A stretch of 64,000 nucleotides of DNA from Streptomyces sp. S4.7 (GTDB taxonomy: Bacteria > Actinomycetota > Actinomycetes > Streptomycetales > Streptomycetaceae): the NCBI RefSeq assembly GCF_010384365.1, contig NZ_CP048397.1, positions 2,542,001-2,606,000 of the forward strand, written 5' to 3'. The notes beneath the pieces are model-generated. The model saw nothing but the letters and a program-made list of their open reading frames with translations, did not search any database and was not told where the DNA came from. Positions 1-7,745 of the stretch are shown piece by piece. The position numbers and the translations under genes are program-made. How positions within the stretch are numbered: position 1 is the first letter of the stretch; every line of letters begins with the position of its first letter.

Positions 1-1
1 C

Positions 2-184
2 CCGGCTGTGAAGGAACTCAAGCGCATCCTCGGCGCACACAAGGGAGAGAGCCCGGTACGCCTGCGCGTTGAGGCCCCGCAGAAGACAGTCGTGTACGAA
101 CTCGGCTTCCTTGTGGACCCGACATCGGTCGCCTCCGACATCAAGGGCACCTTCGGACCGGACGCCTGGATCGGTGTGTCGTGA
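2..184 (+). CDS. DNA polymerase III alpha-like protein, C-terminal end (partial)
   Basis: Sixty in-frame codons run from the window edge to a TGA. The residues (a VKELKRIL helix, then PVRLRVE and a YELGFLVDP strand followed by a short helix with KGTFGP) resemble the C-terminal domain of DnaE-type replicative polymerases, where a small beta-strand domain ends the protein. The rest of the gene lies to the left, so DnaE1, DnaE2 or a mobile DnaE paralogue cannot be told apart. Its stop overlaps the next start by four bases (GTGA), which implies translational coupling. Confidence 0.6.
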   Translation, partial: PAVKELKRILGAHKGESPVRLRVEAPQKTVVYELGFLVDPTSVASDIKGTFGPDAWIGVS

Positions 185-528
185 ACGACGAGCAGGAGTA
201 CGAAATCCGGCTTTCACAGACACCCCCGTGCGGGCACTGCGATCAGCCGACGCTGCTCACGGCAGCCTTCCCGAGCCCCATGACGAACGCCCGGGGCGAC
301 GGCGTGAAGGGCCTCTGCGAAGTTGCTCTCTGCCGCACCTGCGATTACGGGGAGCCAGCCGCGAACGGACTCCTGGCGTTCTTCACCGTTCACGAGAGAC
401 TTGATGAAGTCGACCTCTGGACCTTCAACGAACTTGTCGTCGCCTGGGTGGACGTCGCCCGCCGCCGTCAGGTCGACCAAGTGCAGCTCGATGCCGAGTA
501 CGAACGCTGGCGCGAGGGCGTGCTGTAG
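181..528 (+). CDS. DUF6300-like small protein with two CxxC pairs
   Basis: A 115-residue protein starts at a GTG that overlaps the stop of the polymerase-like gene, so the two are probably co-translated. Two cysteine pairs, C17-x2-C20 (CGHC) and C51-x2-C54 (CRTC), could bind one zinc ion as a small ribbon. The C-terminal half is helical with a DLWTFNELVVAWVDVARRR segment. The layout resembles the uncharacterised DUF6300 family of Streptomyces, from memory. No catalytic motif is visible, and coupling to a replication-type gene is the only functional hint. Confidence 0.6.
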   Translation: MNDEQEYEIRLSQTPPCGHCDQPTLLTAAFPSPMTNARGDGVKGLCEVALCRTCDYGEPAANGLLAFFTVHERLDEVDLWTFNELVVAWVDVARRRQVDQVQLDAEYERWREGVL

Positions 529-672
529 CGGGCAGTGCCCACGGTCGCCCGCCGGCGCTGCCACTCAGGGGGCTATGCCCTGTGTGACTGTTCTCCGGAC
601 AGCCGCTGTGACACTGCAAGCACCTGGCGGGGGCGCCGACAACCCGGCATTCGGCTCAGTAGCTGATGCTCC

Positions 673-710
673 GCATCGCATCGCATCGAGCGGACGCGGA
701 CGCGGACGCG
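673..710. repeat. two adjacent short tandem repeats
   Basis: Three copies of the pentamer GCATC are followed at once by three copies of the hexamer GGACGC. They lie in the otherwise featureless 529-811 gap upstream of the small peptide gene. Such runs arise by slippage. No function is apparent. Confidence 0.7.
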
Positions 711-811
711 TCAGACCAGCTCGACGGCAGCGACACGACGCGTGTGGGCACTCTGTAACTTCCTCATTACTGTGGGCGGTTGCACGGGTCCCATCGATGA
801 GAGGAACATCC

Positions 812-922
812 ATGCTCCGTTTCGGAGACGAGGACAGCAAGGACAACACGGATATCGAGGAGGGTGACGGCGGCGGTTCCAACCCGTCTCAGGGTTGCGG
901 TGACAACCTCGCCGCTCGGTAG
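812..922 (+). CDS. orphan 36-residue acidic peptide
   Basis: An ATG at 812 is preceded by GAGAGG at a good ribosome-binding distance, with an in-frame ATG at 797 as an alternative start. The peptide has an acidic first half (GDEDSKDNTDIEEGDGGG) and a tail SNPSQGCGDNLAAR with one cysteine. The layout resembles a leader plus a short core. A perfect 10-bp hairpin terminator begins 20 bases after the stop, so the ORF looks like a complete monocistronic unit. No modification enzyme lies nearby, so calling it a RiPP precursor would be speculation. It could also be a small regulator. Confidence 0.45.
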   Translation: MLRFGDEDSKDNTDIEEGDGGGSNPSQGCGDNLAAR

Positions 923-941
923 GTAGCACCACACACTCTGA

Positions 942-972
942 GTCCGCCCCCATCAATCCGCTGGGGGCGGAC
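942..972 (+). terminator. hairpin terminator of the small peptide gene
   Basis: GTCCGCCCCC and GGGGGCGGAC form a perfect 10-bp stem around an 11-base loop, 20 bases past the stop of the 36-residue peptide. There is no T-run, which is usual for Streptomyces terminators. Confidence 0.75.
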
Positions 973-1140
973 ATCGTTGGGGCAGCCCCGCCCTGCATCA
1001 ACGCGCCTGCAGCAGCAGCCGCTTGATTCGGCTTCGAACCTCATCTGCAACCCCAGTAGCAGCAAGCGCGTCTACCGCTTCGCACCCGGCGATGGAGGAC
1101 TTCGGGCCTGAGACCGGGACGGGCCGGTGACAGACAGGTC

Positions 1141-1212
1141 TCTCGGATCGACATACAGCAGGCCGCATGGGCCGACTTCGTCGGCGCGCTGCGTACGTCC
1201 CGGCTTGGGTGA
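1141..1212 (+). pseudogene. possible DUF397-like C-terminal remnant
   Basis: Twenty-three codons (SRIDIQQAAWADFVGALRTS and three more) precede a TGA. They resemble the usual end of DUF397 proteins, where a strand is followed by an AWxxFVGxLR helix. The upstream part of this frame is arginine-rich noise with no start or domain, so at most this is a decayed fragment. The rest of the 923-1327 gap holds only the terminator above and no convincing gene. Confidence 0.3.
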
Positions 1213-1327
1213 CCGAGGGCATCCTTCAGCGTTGCCGGTGGGCACGACTGCGGTCGCCGTGGTATGCGGTGCGATTTAGCCTGGGAGTGGAGGACATCCG
1301 TTCGCTTGGCTGAGAGGAGTGATCGCC

Positions 1328-1720
1328 ATGGCGGGCCGGAGCCGGAGCGAGGTTGAGTCGGAGATCAAGGAGACGCTTGGTCTTGTACCGCATTTCTTGG
1401 CTCAGATACCCGATGAGATGCTGGACGCCGAGTGGGAGATCTTCAAGAGGATCGAACTCGGCGAGACGCTTATCCCGAACAAGTACAAGGAGCTGATGGG
1501 GATAGCGTTGCATTCGGAGACGAAGTGCCGTTACTGCCTGCTCTTCCACACGGAGGCCGCGAAGATGTTCGGGGCCACCGACGAGGAGATTCAGGAAGCT
1601 GTCCACTACGCGAAGAACAGCGTCGGCTGGAGCGTGTATCTCAACGGTACGCGTGAGAACTACGACGAATTCGCGGAGGAACTCGGGCAGATGAAGGACT
1701 ACATGGCGTCGAAGGGCTGA
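1328..1720 (+). CDS. carboxymuconolactone decarboxylase/AhpD-like family protein
   Basis: The 130-residue protein has the AhpD-fold hallmark ETKCRYCLLFHTEAAKMFGA, with a C-x2-C-x3-H active-site-like motif, followed by the usual EEIQEAVHYAKN helix. In AhpD the two cysteines form a redox pair; in true carboxymuconolactone decarboxylases they are absent. A thiol redox role is therefore more likely than aromatic degradation. ATG 1328 is chosen over an in-frame GTG at 1319 because GAGAGGAG at 1312-1319 is a strong ribosome-binding site for the ATG. The next small ORF starts 4 bases after the stop, so the two form an operon. Confidence 0.8.
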   Translation: MAGRSRSEVESEIKETLGLVPHFLAQIPDEMLDAEWEIFKRIELGETLIPNKYKELMGIALHSETKCRYCLLFHTEAAKMFGATDEEIQEAVHYAKNSVGWSVYLNGTRENYDEFAEELGQMKDYMASKG

Positions 1721-1724
1721 GACC

Positions 1725-1937
1725 ATGCGCCTTGAGTGGGCCCGGCCGGGTGTCGTGCGGGCGACCGCGCACGCATACGAACTCGCCGCGCTGGTGTCCG
1801 CCGCGCGGCTGGTGGCGGAGTCCGAGTCACCCGAGATTCCTCCGGGGACGCTGGAAGATCTCCGTCAGATTCTCGATGACTACGACGCCCAAGTGGCGCG
1901 CCTGCGCAAAGCGCCGTTCCCTGGGGACGGCGCGTGA
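1725..1937 (+). CDS. hypothetical 70-residue protein, co-transcribed with the AhpD-like gene
   Basis: The start lies 4 bases after the AhpD-like stop. The product is mainly alpha-helical (HAYELAALVSAARLVAE and LEDLRQILDDYDAQVARL), with no cysteines, membrane segment or recognised domain. The tight spacing suggests a partner or regulator of the upstream redox protein. Confidence 0.55.
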   Translation: MRLEWARPGVVRATAHAYELAALVSAARLVAESESPEIPPGTLEDLRQILDDYDAQVARLRKAPFPGDGA

Positions 1938-1964
1938 GCGCAGGCGCTCCCGCGCCGTCGGGCG

Positions 1965-2333
1965 TCAGCTGTAGTCGTCCGGGCGGTCCTGCATCCAGAC
2001 GTTGATCTTGTCGCGGGTGCCGATGAGTTCCGTGCGGTGTTTTTCCAGGTTCGGCGTGGATGTGTAGTCGCCCAGGGTCTTCCAGAGCTTGGACGTCAGT
2101 TCCAAGGGCTCCTTGAAGTGGCCCGGTCCCTTCGGGTCCGCCTTCATGGCGGCGTCGAGGCCGGTCAGTTCGTCGTGGACGCGGCCGAGGAAGTAGTCGC
2201 AGTTGCCCGGGGTGCAGTTAGGGTGGCGTTCCAGAGGGGGTCGGGGATGCCGGCGCGGAGCAGGGTGTCGCGGGTCTCGCCCTCGGCGATGGAGCGGACG
2301 CCGACGCGGAGGTCGTCCAGCACCGCGTACCCG
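1965..2333 (-). pseudogene. 3' fragment of an unidentified gene, joined to a truncated hydrolase
   Basis: The last 80 or so codons (NCTPGNCDYFLGRVHDELTG through NVWMQDRPDDYS) read cleanly to a TGA at 1967-1965, but they do not belong to the hydrolase read into them. Just upstream, coding-like sequence (YAVLDDLRVGVRSIAEGETR then DTLLRAGIPDPLWNA) lies in a different frame, so at least one indel near 2218 is needed to join the two pieces. I do not recognise the family. It looks like the surviving C-terminus of a neighbouring gene after a deletion. Confidence 0.55.
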
Positions 2334-3098
2334 CATCTCCTCGGCCTCCGACGTCGGCATGGCGCCCGCCGCGCCCCGTACCACCAGCGTCGGGCAGCGC
2401 ACCTCGTCCCATTCCTCCCAGAAGGAACGGACGGCGCTCTCCGCCACGCAGCCGACCATCACGTCCCGGTCGACCCGCGGATACAGACCGTCGGGACGGA
2501 CCTTTAGGCCCGCCGCCCAGGCCAGGCCCGCCGGGCCGCCGCCGAAGAAGCGCACCGCCTCGTCGGCCGAGGCGAACGGAATGGGCCACGAGTCCAGCCA
2601 GGTCCCGATCTTGCCGGGCAGTTCGGGGGCCGGGCCCCTCGGTCCGGCCTCCACCAGGACCAGGGCGCGGACGAGGTCCGGGTGGGCGGCGGCGGTGAGC
2701 AGGGCCGTGAGTCCGCCGAGGGACTGGCCGATCAGAACGGGGCGGGCCAGGGCCAGTTGATCGATGACGGCCACGGCGTCCCGTACGTGCGCGGCGCGCG
2801 AGACGTCCTCGGGAAGGCGGTCGCTCAGGCCGTGGCCCCGCGCGTCGTAGCCGACCGGGCGGTAGCCGGGACCGAGCAGGCCCGCGAGGACGTCCCACTC
2901 CGCCGTGTGGCCCGCGAGGCCGTGGAGCAGCAGGACGGGGACGGCGGGGTCGGTGGACCCCGCGGAGGGTCCCTGTCCGTACTCCGCGCAGGCCAGCCGT
3001 ACGCCGTCGGCCGTGGTGATCGTCGTGCGGCGTGCTCTCGGCAAGAAGTCCACCCCTTCGCTGAACGCCTCCGTACAACTGTGCGTACTAGAGAGCAC
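2334..3098 (-). pseudogene. alpha/beta hydrolase truncated at its C-terminus
   Basis: The sequence has the alpha/beta-hydrolase core: VLLLHGLAGHTAEWD (oxyanion-hole HG), GYDARGHGLSDR, and the nucleophile elbow GQSLGG. It ends abruptly after CPTLVVRGAAGAMPTSEAEE, before the strand and loop that should carry the catalytic histidine. From there the frame runs into unrelated sequence. The enzyme should be inactive. The start is uncertain: GTG at 3098 has GGGGGAG directly against it, while GTG at 3053 has GGAGG 13 bases upstream. Confidence 0.75.
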
Positions 3099-3193
3099 TC
3101 CCCCATGGTTGCCGGGTGTGTGGGCCGGACACAGGGTCCGGTTCGCACACCCGGCTCTGTTCCTCCGGGAGAGCCCTCCCCACGGGACAGTCC

Positions 3194-4402
3194 TCAGCTC
3201 AGCGCGTGCGAGATCGTGTAGATCAGCAGGCCCGCCAGCGCGCCGACCACCGTGCCGTTGATGCGGATGAACTGGAGGTCGCGGCCGATGTGGGCCTCGA
3301 TCTTCTTGGACGTGTGCTTGCCGTCCCAGCTCGCGACCGTGTCGGAGATCAGTGAGGTGATCTCGCCCCGGTACGTCGTCACGACGTAGTCCGCCGCGTC
3401 CTCCACCCAGCCCTCCAGCTTCCGCTGGAGCCTGCCGTCCGTCGCCAGGCGGGCGCCGAGCGAGAGGAGGGAGGCGCGGGCGCGCAGGCGCAGTTCGCTG
3501 CGGTCGTCCTCGGCCGCGGCGATGATCATCGCGCGTACGGAGGACCACGCCGACGCGATGATGTCCTGCACCTCGGGACGGGCCAGCAGGTCCGACTTGA
3601 GGCGTTCGACGCGGGCCCGGGTCTCGGTGTCCGACTGGAGGTCGGAGGCGAAGTCCCGGAGGAAGCGGTCGATCGCGCCGCGCGCGGGGTGGGTCGGCAT
3701 GTCGCGCATCTCCGTGACGAAGCGCAGCAACTCCTTGTAGACGCGGTCGCCGATCCTGCGGTCGACGAAGCGCGGCGTCCAGCCCGGCGCGCCGCCCTGC
3801 ACCGCGTCCATGACCGAATCGCCGTGCTCGACCAGCCAGTCGTGCCCGCGGGCGCAGATCAGGTCGACGGCGCGGTGGTGGGCACCGTCGTCGACGACGC
3901 GGGCCAGCATCTTCCCTATGCCGGGGGCGATCTCGGCGGCGTCCGCGCGGCGGGTGATCGCCTCGCCGACGACGGCCTGGACGTCGCTGTCCCGCAGGAC
4001 GGTCAGCGCGCCGCGCAGGGCCGTGGCGAGTTCGGCGGTGACACGGTCGGCGTGGACGGGCTCGGCGAGCCAGGTGCCGAGCCGGCCGCCGATGCCCAGC
4101 CCGCGCAGCCGGGTCCGTACGACGTCGGAGGACAGGAAGTTCTCCCCCACGAACGAGCCCAGCGACGCGCCGAGTTGGTCCTTCTTGTTCGGGATGATCG
4201 CGGTGTGCGGAATGGGCACGCCGAGCGGGTGGCGGAACAGCGCCGTGACGGCGAACCAGTCGGCGAGCGCGCCCACCATGCCGGCTTCGGCCGCCGCCGC
4301 GACGTAGCCGGGCCAGCCGGTGACGCCCGAGTTCTCCGCCCAGGTGGCGAGGATGTAGATGACCGCGACGAACAGCAGCAGGCCGGTCGCGGTGGTCTTC
4401 AT
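3194..4402 (-). CDS. DUF445 (YjiN-type) membrane protein
   Basis: The 402-residue product starts with a transmembrane helix (TGLLLFVAVIYILATWA) and the family signature AAEAGMVGALADWFAVTALF, then FRHPLGVPIPHTAIIPNKKD. A long, helical, charged middle follows, and it ends in a second membrane helix (GTVVGALAGLLIYTISHALS). The family's function is unknown. ATG 4402 has no ribosome-binding site. The open frame continues upstream as GSLGFTAADEEKRRGVRR, which related proteins from memory also carry, so the real start is probably further up, perhaps across a frameshift between 4403 and 4785. Confidence 0.8.
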   Translation of the reverse strand: MKTTATGLLLFVAVIYILATWAENSGVTGWPGYVAAAAEAGMVGALADWFAVTALFRHPLGVPIPHTAIIPNKKDQLGASLGSFVGENFLSSDVVRTRLRGLGIGGRLGTWLAEPVHADRVTAELATALRGALTVLRDSDVQAVVGEAITRRADAAEIAPGIGKMLARVVDDGAHHRAVDLICARGHDWLVEHGDSVMDAVQGGAPGWTPRFVDRRIGDRVYKELLRFVTEMRDMPTHPARGAIDRFLRDFASDLQSDTETRARVERLKSDLLARPEVQDIIASAWSSVRAMIIAAAEDDRSELRLRARASLLSLGARLATDGRLQRKLEGWVEDAADYVVTTYRGEITSLISDTVASWDGKHTSKKIEAHIGRDLQFIRINGTVVGALAGLLIYTISHALS

Positions 4403-5223
4403 ACGGCGGACGCCGCGCCGCTTCTCCTCGTCGGCGGCGGTGAAGCCGAGGGAGCCGAGCGGGGAGAACGGCGAGCGCTTGCCGGGGCCCGAGCCGCCGG
4501 ACCCGGAGCCCGGGTCGGACCCGTGGCCTGAGCCGTCGCCACCGTGCCGTCGCCGCCGTCGCCTTCGGCCCGAACCGGACCCTGAAGCCGGAGGACCCGA
4601 GCCCTCGGGCTCGGACGGGAGGTCGGCTCCGCCCGGCGGACGGGCCCGGAAGAGCCCCTCGTACGAGCGGAGCCCGTCCGCGCCGCCGCCCCCGGCAGGT
4701 CGGCGCCCGACACCGGCCGCCCGGACCCGGCCCGTCCGCTGGTGCCCCTCACCCTGTCCGGATCAGCCGGATCGCGTCGTTCCATTCACCGTGCGCCGGG
4801 CGGCGGCCCTGCCGTCGCGTGCCCGGACCCCCGATCCCGCGCGGGCCCTGCCCACCCGTACGCATTGTCCCCTCTCGTACTCCCGGGGCGCATCGGTTCC
4901 CGCGTCATGCCGGATGATGTCCGCGCGGGACCGGAGACGGGGACATGCAGACAACGGGGATTCGCCCTGCTCGCGGGCCTTCTGGCGATCGCTGGTGTGC
5001 GCCACGATATTCCGGGTCACCGCCGGCGGCGGGGGCCGTCGATCGGGCAGCGTCACCACCCGCATCCGCGGGCGGGCGCTGGCCGTCGTCCGTGGATCGC
5101 CGTGCCGACGCGTGGGTCGGGATCAGGGCACCGGCCGGATCGGCCTGTCGTACGGCGCCACCGGCGCCATCCGCAACCGTGCACACCAGCTCGGCGGCAC
5201 TCCGGCGCGCATCAGCCGCGTCT
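4403..5223. other. 820-bp region with no intact gene
   Basis: The left part (4403-4785) reads on the minus strand as Gly/Pro/Arg/Ser-rich low-complexity sequence. It probably holds the N-terminus of the DUF445 gene in two frames. The right part (4786-5223) precedes the SGNH hydrolase remnant. I could not find that enzyme's N-terminal catalytic block in any frame there. No promoter, RNA gene or repeat stands out. Confidence 0.5.
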
Positions 5224-5751
5224 GGGCGCCTGGTCGCCCTCAACGCGGGCATCAGCGGCAACCGCCTCCTGCGGCAGAGCCTCGCCGTCGGCAAGGGGCC
5301 GAGCGGCGTCTCCCGCTTCGAGCGTGACGTCCTGGAGCGGGCGGGCACCGAGGCCGTCTTCGTCGAGCTGGGCATCAACGACATCATCCGCGAGCCGCAC
5401 GAGACCGGTCCGGACCGGATCACGGCCGGTCTGAAGGCCCTCACCCGGCAGGCGCACGCCCGCGGGCTGCGGGTCGTCGGGTCGACGCTCACGCCCTTCG
5501 GCGGCAACCCGCGCCACACCGACGAGCTGGAAGCCGTACGGGACCGGGTCAACGACGCCATCAGGTCGGGCGACGTCTTCGACCGGACCGTCGACTTCGA
5601 CCGGCTGCTGCGCGATCCGTACGCCCCCGACCGGCTACGGCCGGAGTACGACTCGGGCGACGGTCTGCATCCGAGCGACGCCGGTTACCGGGCCATGGGG
5701 CGCTTCGTGAAGCTCGGAGACCTGATCGGCAAGGAGCCCGCGCAGCTCTGA
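5224..5751 (+). pseudogene. SGNH/GDSL hydrolase lacking its N-terminal catalytic block
   Basis: From VALNAGISGNRLL onward the sequence matches secreted SGNH hydrolases. It has the block III motif ELGINDII (GxND) and the block V motif SGDGLHPSDAGYRAMG with the catalytic Asp and His. The family normally has about 200 more residues before this, including the GDSxTDG block with the nucleophilic serine. The open frame does extend to 4945, but that part is low-complexity and unlike the family. I call it a truncated, inactive gene. Confidence 0.7.
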
Positions 5752-5790
5752 CCGCGGGGTCGGAGGTCGCTCAGGTCTGAGCGCCGGGCC

Positions 5791-5911
5791 GCGAGTCCGC
5801 CCGGCTCCGAAGGAGGGCTCCGCGCTCAGCTCTGAAGGCCGGCTCGCGAGTCCGCTCAGGTCCGCGAGCCGGGCCGCTCTGCGGGCGGCCTCGCGAGTCC
5901 GTCCGGCTCCG
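5791..5911. repeat. degenerate 19-bp direct repeats in an intergenic spacer
   Basis: Three copies of a sequence close to GCGAGTCCGCCCGGCTCCG start at 5791, 5846 and 5893. They sit between the SGNH remnant and the convergent DUF1707 gene. Unit spacing is uneven (55 and 47 bases). They may be leftovers of local duplication. No hairpin typical of a terminator dominates. Confidence 0.5.
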
Positions 5912-5931
5912 GGGGCCGCCCCGAAGTCCGC

Positions 5932-6621
5932 TCAGTCCAGCTCCTTGCGGAGCCTGTTCCTCTCCAGCTCCGCCTTCTTGCGCTCCTCCTTGAGACGGCG
6001 CTTCTCCGCCGCCCTCATCTTCCGCTCCACGCCCACGCCGCCCATCATCGAGAACCCCGTGATGATCACCCGAGGCGACCCGGGACTCACATCGGTCGCC
6101 TCGCCGCTCTCGCCGAAGCCGCCCATGATCCCGAAGCCGCGCACCGTGACGTCCATGTCCGGCGGTACGGTGACATGGACACCGCCCATCAGCGTGAAAC
6201 AGCGGATGACCACGTCACGCTGCTCGAACCGGGCCTCGCGCAGATCGATCTCGCCACCGCCCATGCAGACCGTCGCGAGGAACTTCGGGCCGACCGTCCA
6301 CGAGCCCTTGCGCTTGAATCCACCCCAGATGGCGAGGGCCCACTTGGAGGTCGCGGGGCCCCGGCCGACCTTCGCAGCCCACCGCCCGCGCCCGTCACCG
6401 TCGTCGGTCCGCGCCGGACCGGTCGTCGTCGCGCCCACCGCGGGCAGGTCGCGTACGAGTGGCTCCAACTCACCGTGCGTACGGGCCTTGTACGTCGCGT
6501 CGAGACGGGTGTCGAACTCCGCCATGTCGATGCGCCCCTCGGCCACGGCATCGCGCAACAGTTCGGCGACGCGCTCGCGCTCGGCGTCGGAGGCGCGCAT
6601 CTCGGGAAGTTCACTCGTCAT
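5932..6621 (-). CDS. DUF1707 / LiaF-like C-terminal domain protein
   Basis: The 229-residue protein starts with a DUF1707 domain (MRASDAERERVAELLRDAVA, then FDTRLDATYKARTHGEL). A linker leads to a beta-helix-like region rich in GG turns (FTLMGGVHVTVPPDMDVTVR, FGIMGGFGE, FSMMGGVGVE), which is the cell-wall-active-antibiotic-response (LiaF C-terminal) type fold. A basic coiled tail (KRRLKEERKKAELERNRLRK) ends it. In LiaF proteins this fold links to envelope stress sensing. It is the last gene of the ABC exporter cluster, 31 bases after the ATPase, so it may act with it. Confidence 0.8.
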   Translation of the reverse strand: MTSELPEMRASDAERERVAELLRDAVAEGRIDMAEFDTRLDATYKARTHGELEPLVRDLPAVGATTTGPARTDDGDGRGRWAAKVGRGPATSKWALAIWGGFKRKGSWTVGPKFLATVCMGGGEIDLREARFEQRDVVIRCFTLMGGVHVTVPPDMDVTVRGFGIMGGFGESGEATDVSPGSPRVIITGFSMMGGVGVERKMRAAEKRRLKEERKKAELERNRLRKELD

Positions 6622-6652
6622 ACGCTCAGCCTAGTCAAAGCTGAGTCGGACG

Positions 6653-7660
6653 TCACAGCGTCGATCGCTCCGCCGGTTCCGGGACCTTCCTCCTGGAGAG
6701 CATCTTCGCGATCACGGATTCGATGTCCGGCTCCCGTACCGAGAGGTCCACCAGCGGATACTCCGCCGCGATCCGCGCCACCAGCGGCGCCGCCGATTCA
6801 GCAGCCGGAAAGGCCAGCCACTGCCGCGGGCCCTCCACCTTCACCACCCGCGCACCCGGCAGCTCGACGGCCGGCAGCTCCCGTTCGAGGTCGACGACCA
6901 GGGTCCGCTCGCTCGCGCCCACCTCGTGCAGCCCGGCGAGCGCCCCGTCATACATCAGCCGGCCGTGGTCGATGACCATGACCCGCTCGCAGAGCTGCTC
7001 GATGTCGGTGAGGTCGTGCGTGGTCAGCACGACCGTCGTACGGAGCTCCGCGTTCAGGTCCCGCAGGAACTCGCGGACCCTGGCCTTGGAGATCACGTCC
7101 AGGCCGATCGTCGGTTCGTCGAGGTACAGCACCTCGGGGTCGTGCAGCAGCGCCGCCGCGATGTCGCCGCGCATCCGCTGCCCGAGCGAGAGCTGCCGTA
7201 CGGGGACCTCCAACAGCTCGCCCAGTTCGAGCAGTTCGACGCAGCGCTCCAGATTCTCCCGGTAGCGCCGGTCCGGGATGCGGTACATACGGTGCACCAG
7301 CCGGTAGGAGTCGATCAGCGGCAGGTCCCACCACAGGGTCGTGCGCTGGCCGAACACCACGCCGATCCGGCGCGCCAGCTTCGTGCGCTCCCGCGACGGG
7401 TCGATCCCGGCGACGCGCAGCCGGCCCGCGCTCGGTGTCAGGATGCCGGTGAGCATCTTGATGGTGGTGGACTTGCCGGCACCGTTGGGGCCGATGTAGC
7501 CGACCATCTCGCCGCGTGCCACACGGAAGGTGATGCCGTCGACCGCGCGCACCTGGTGCTTCTCGCGGCGCAGCAGACCCGCCCTTCGCCGGACGTCGAA
7601 GACCTTCTCGACGCCGTCCAGTTCGATGAGGCCCGAGCCGTCCGAATCCATGTCCCTCAC
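6653..7660 (-). CDS. ABC-2 type exporter ATPase
   Basis: A 335-residue nucleotide-binding protein with Walker A (GPNGAGKST), Q-loop (GVVFGQRTTLWWDLP), signature (LSLGQRMRGD), Walker B (VLYLDEPTIGLD) and the H-switch (TTHDLTD). An extra C-terminal domain of about 80 residues is usual for this exporter class. It should energise the two permeases encoded just upstream. GTG 7660 has GGAGAGG upstream; an ATG at 7651 is an alternative start. The transported substrate is not evident. Confidence 0.88.
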   Translation of the reverse strand: MRDMDSDGSGLIELDGVEKVFDVRRRAGLLRREKHQVRAVDGITFRVARGEMVGYIGPNGAGKSTTIKMLTGILTPSAGRLRVAGIDPSRERTKLARRIGVVFGQRTTLWWDLPLIDSYRLVHRMYRIPDRRYRENLERCVELLELGELLEVPVRQLSLGQRMRGDIAAALLHDPEVLYLDEPTIGLDVISKARVREFLRDLNAELRTTVVLTTHDLTDIEQLCERVMVIDHGRLMYDGALAGLHEVGASERTLVVDLERELPAVELPGARVVKVEGPRQWLAFPAAESAAPLVARIAAEYPLVDLSVREPDIESVIAKMLSRRKVPEPAERSTL

Positions 7661-7745
7661 GTGTCCCTCTCCAGTCTCCCGGTCCCGGGTCCCCGGGTCC
7701 CCGGCCCGGTCCCCGGTCCGTGGTGCCGTCGTCCCGTCCGTCGCC

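Noticed and set aside
812..922. A RiPP biosynthetic cluster around the small peptide
   Set aside because: No lanthionine synthetase, cyclase, YcaO, radical SAM or dedicated peptidase lies within 5 kb.
998..1222. A 74-codon minus-strand frame between the small peptide and the AhpD-like gene
   Set aside because: Only its last 30 codons look protein-like; it lacks a ribosome-binding site and overlaps a possible remnant on the other strand.
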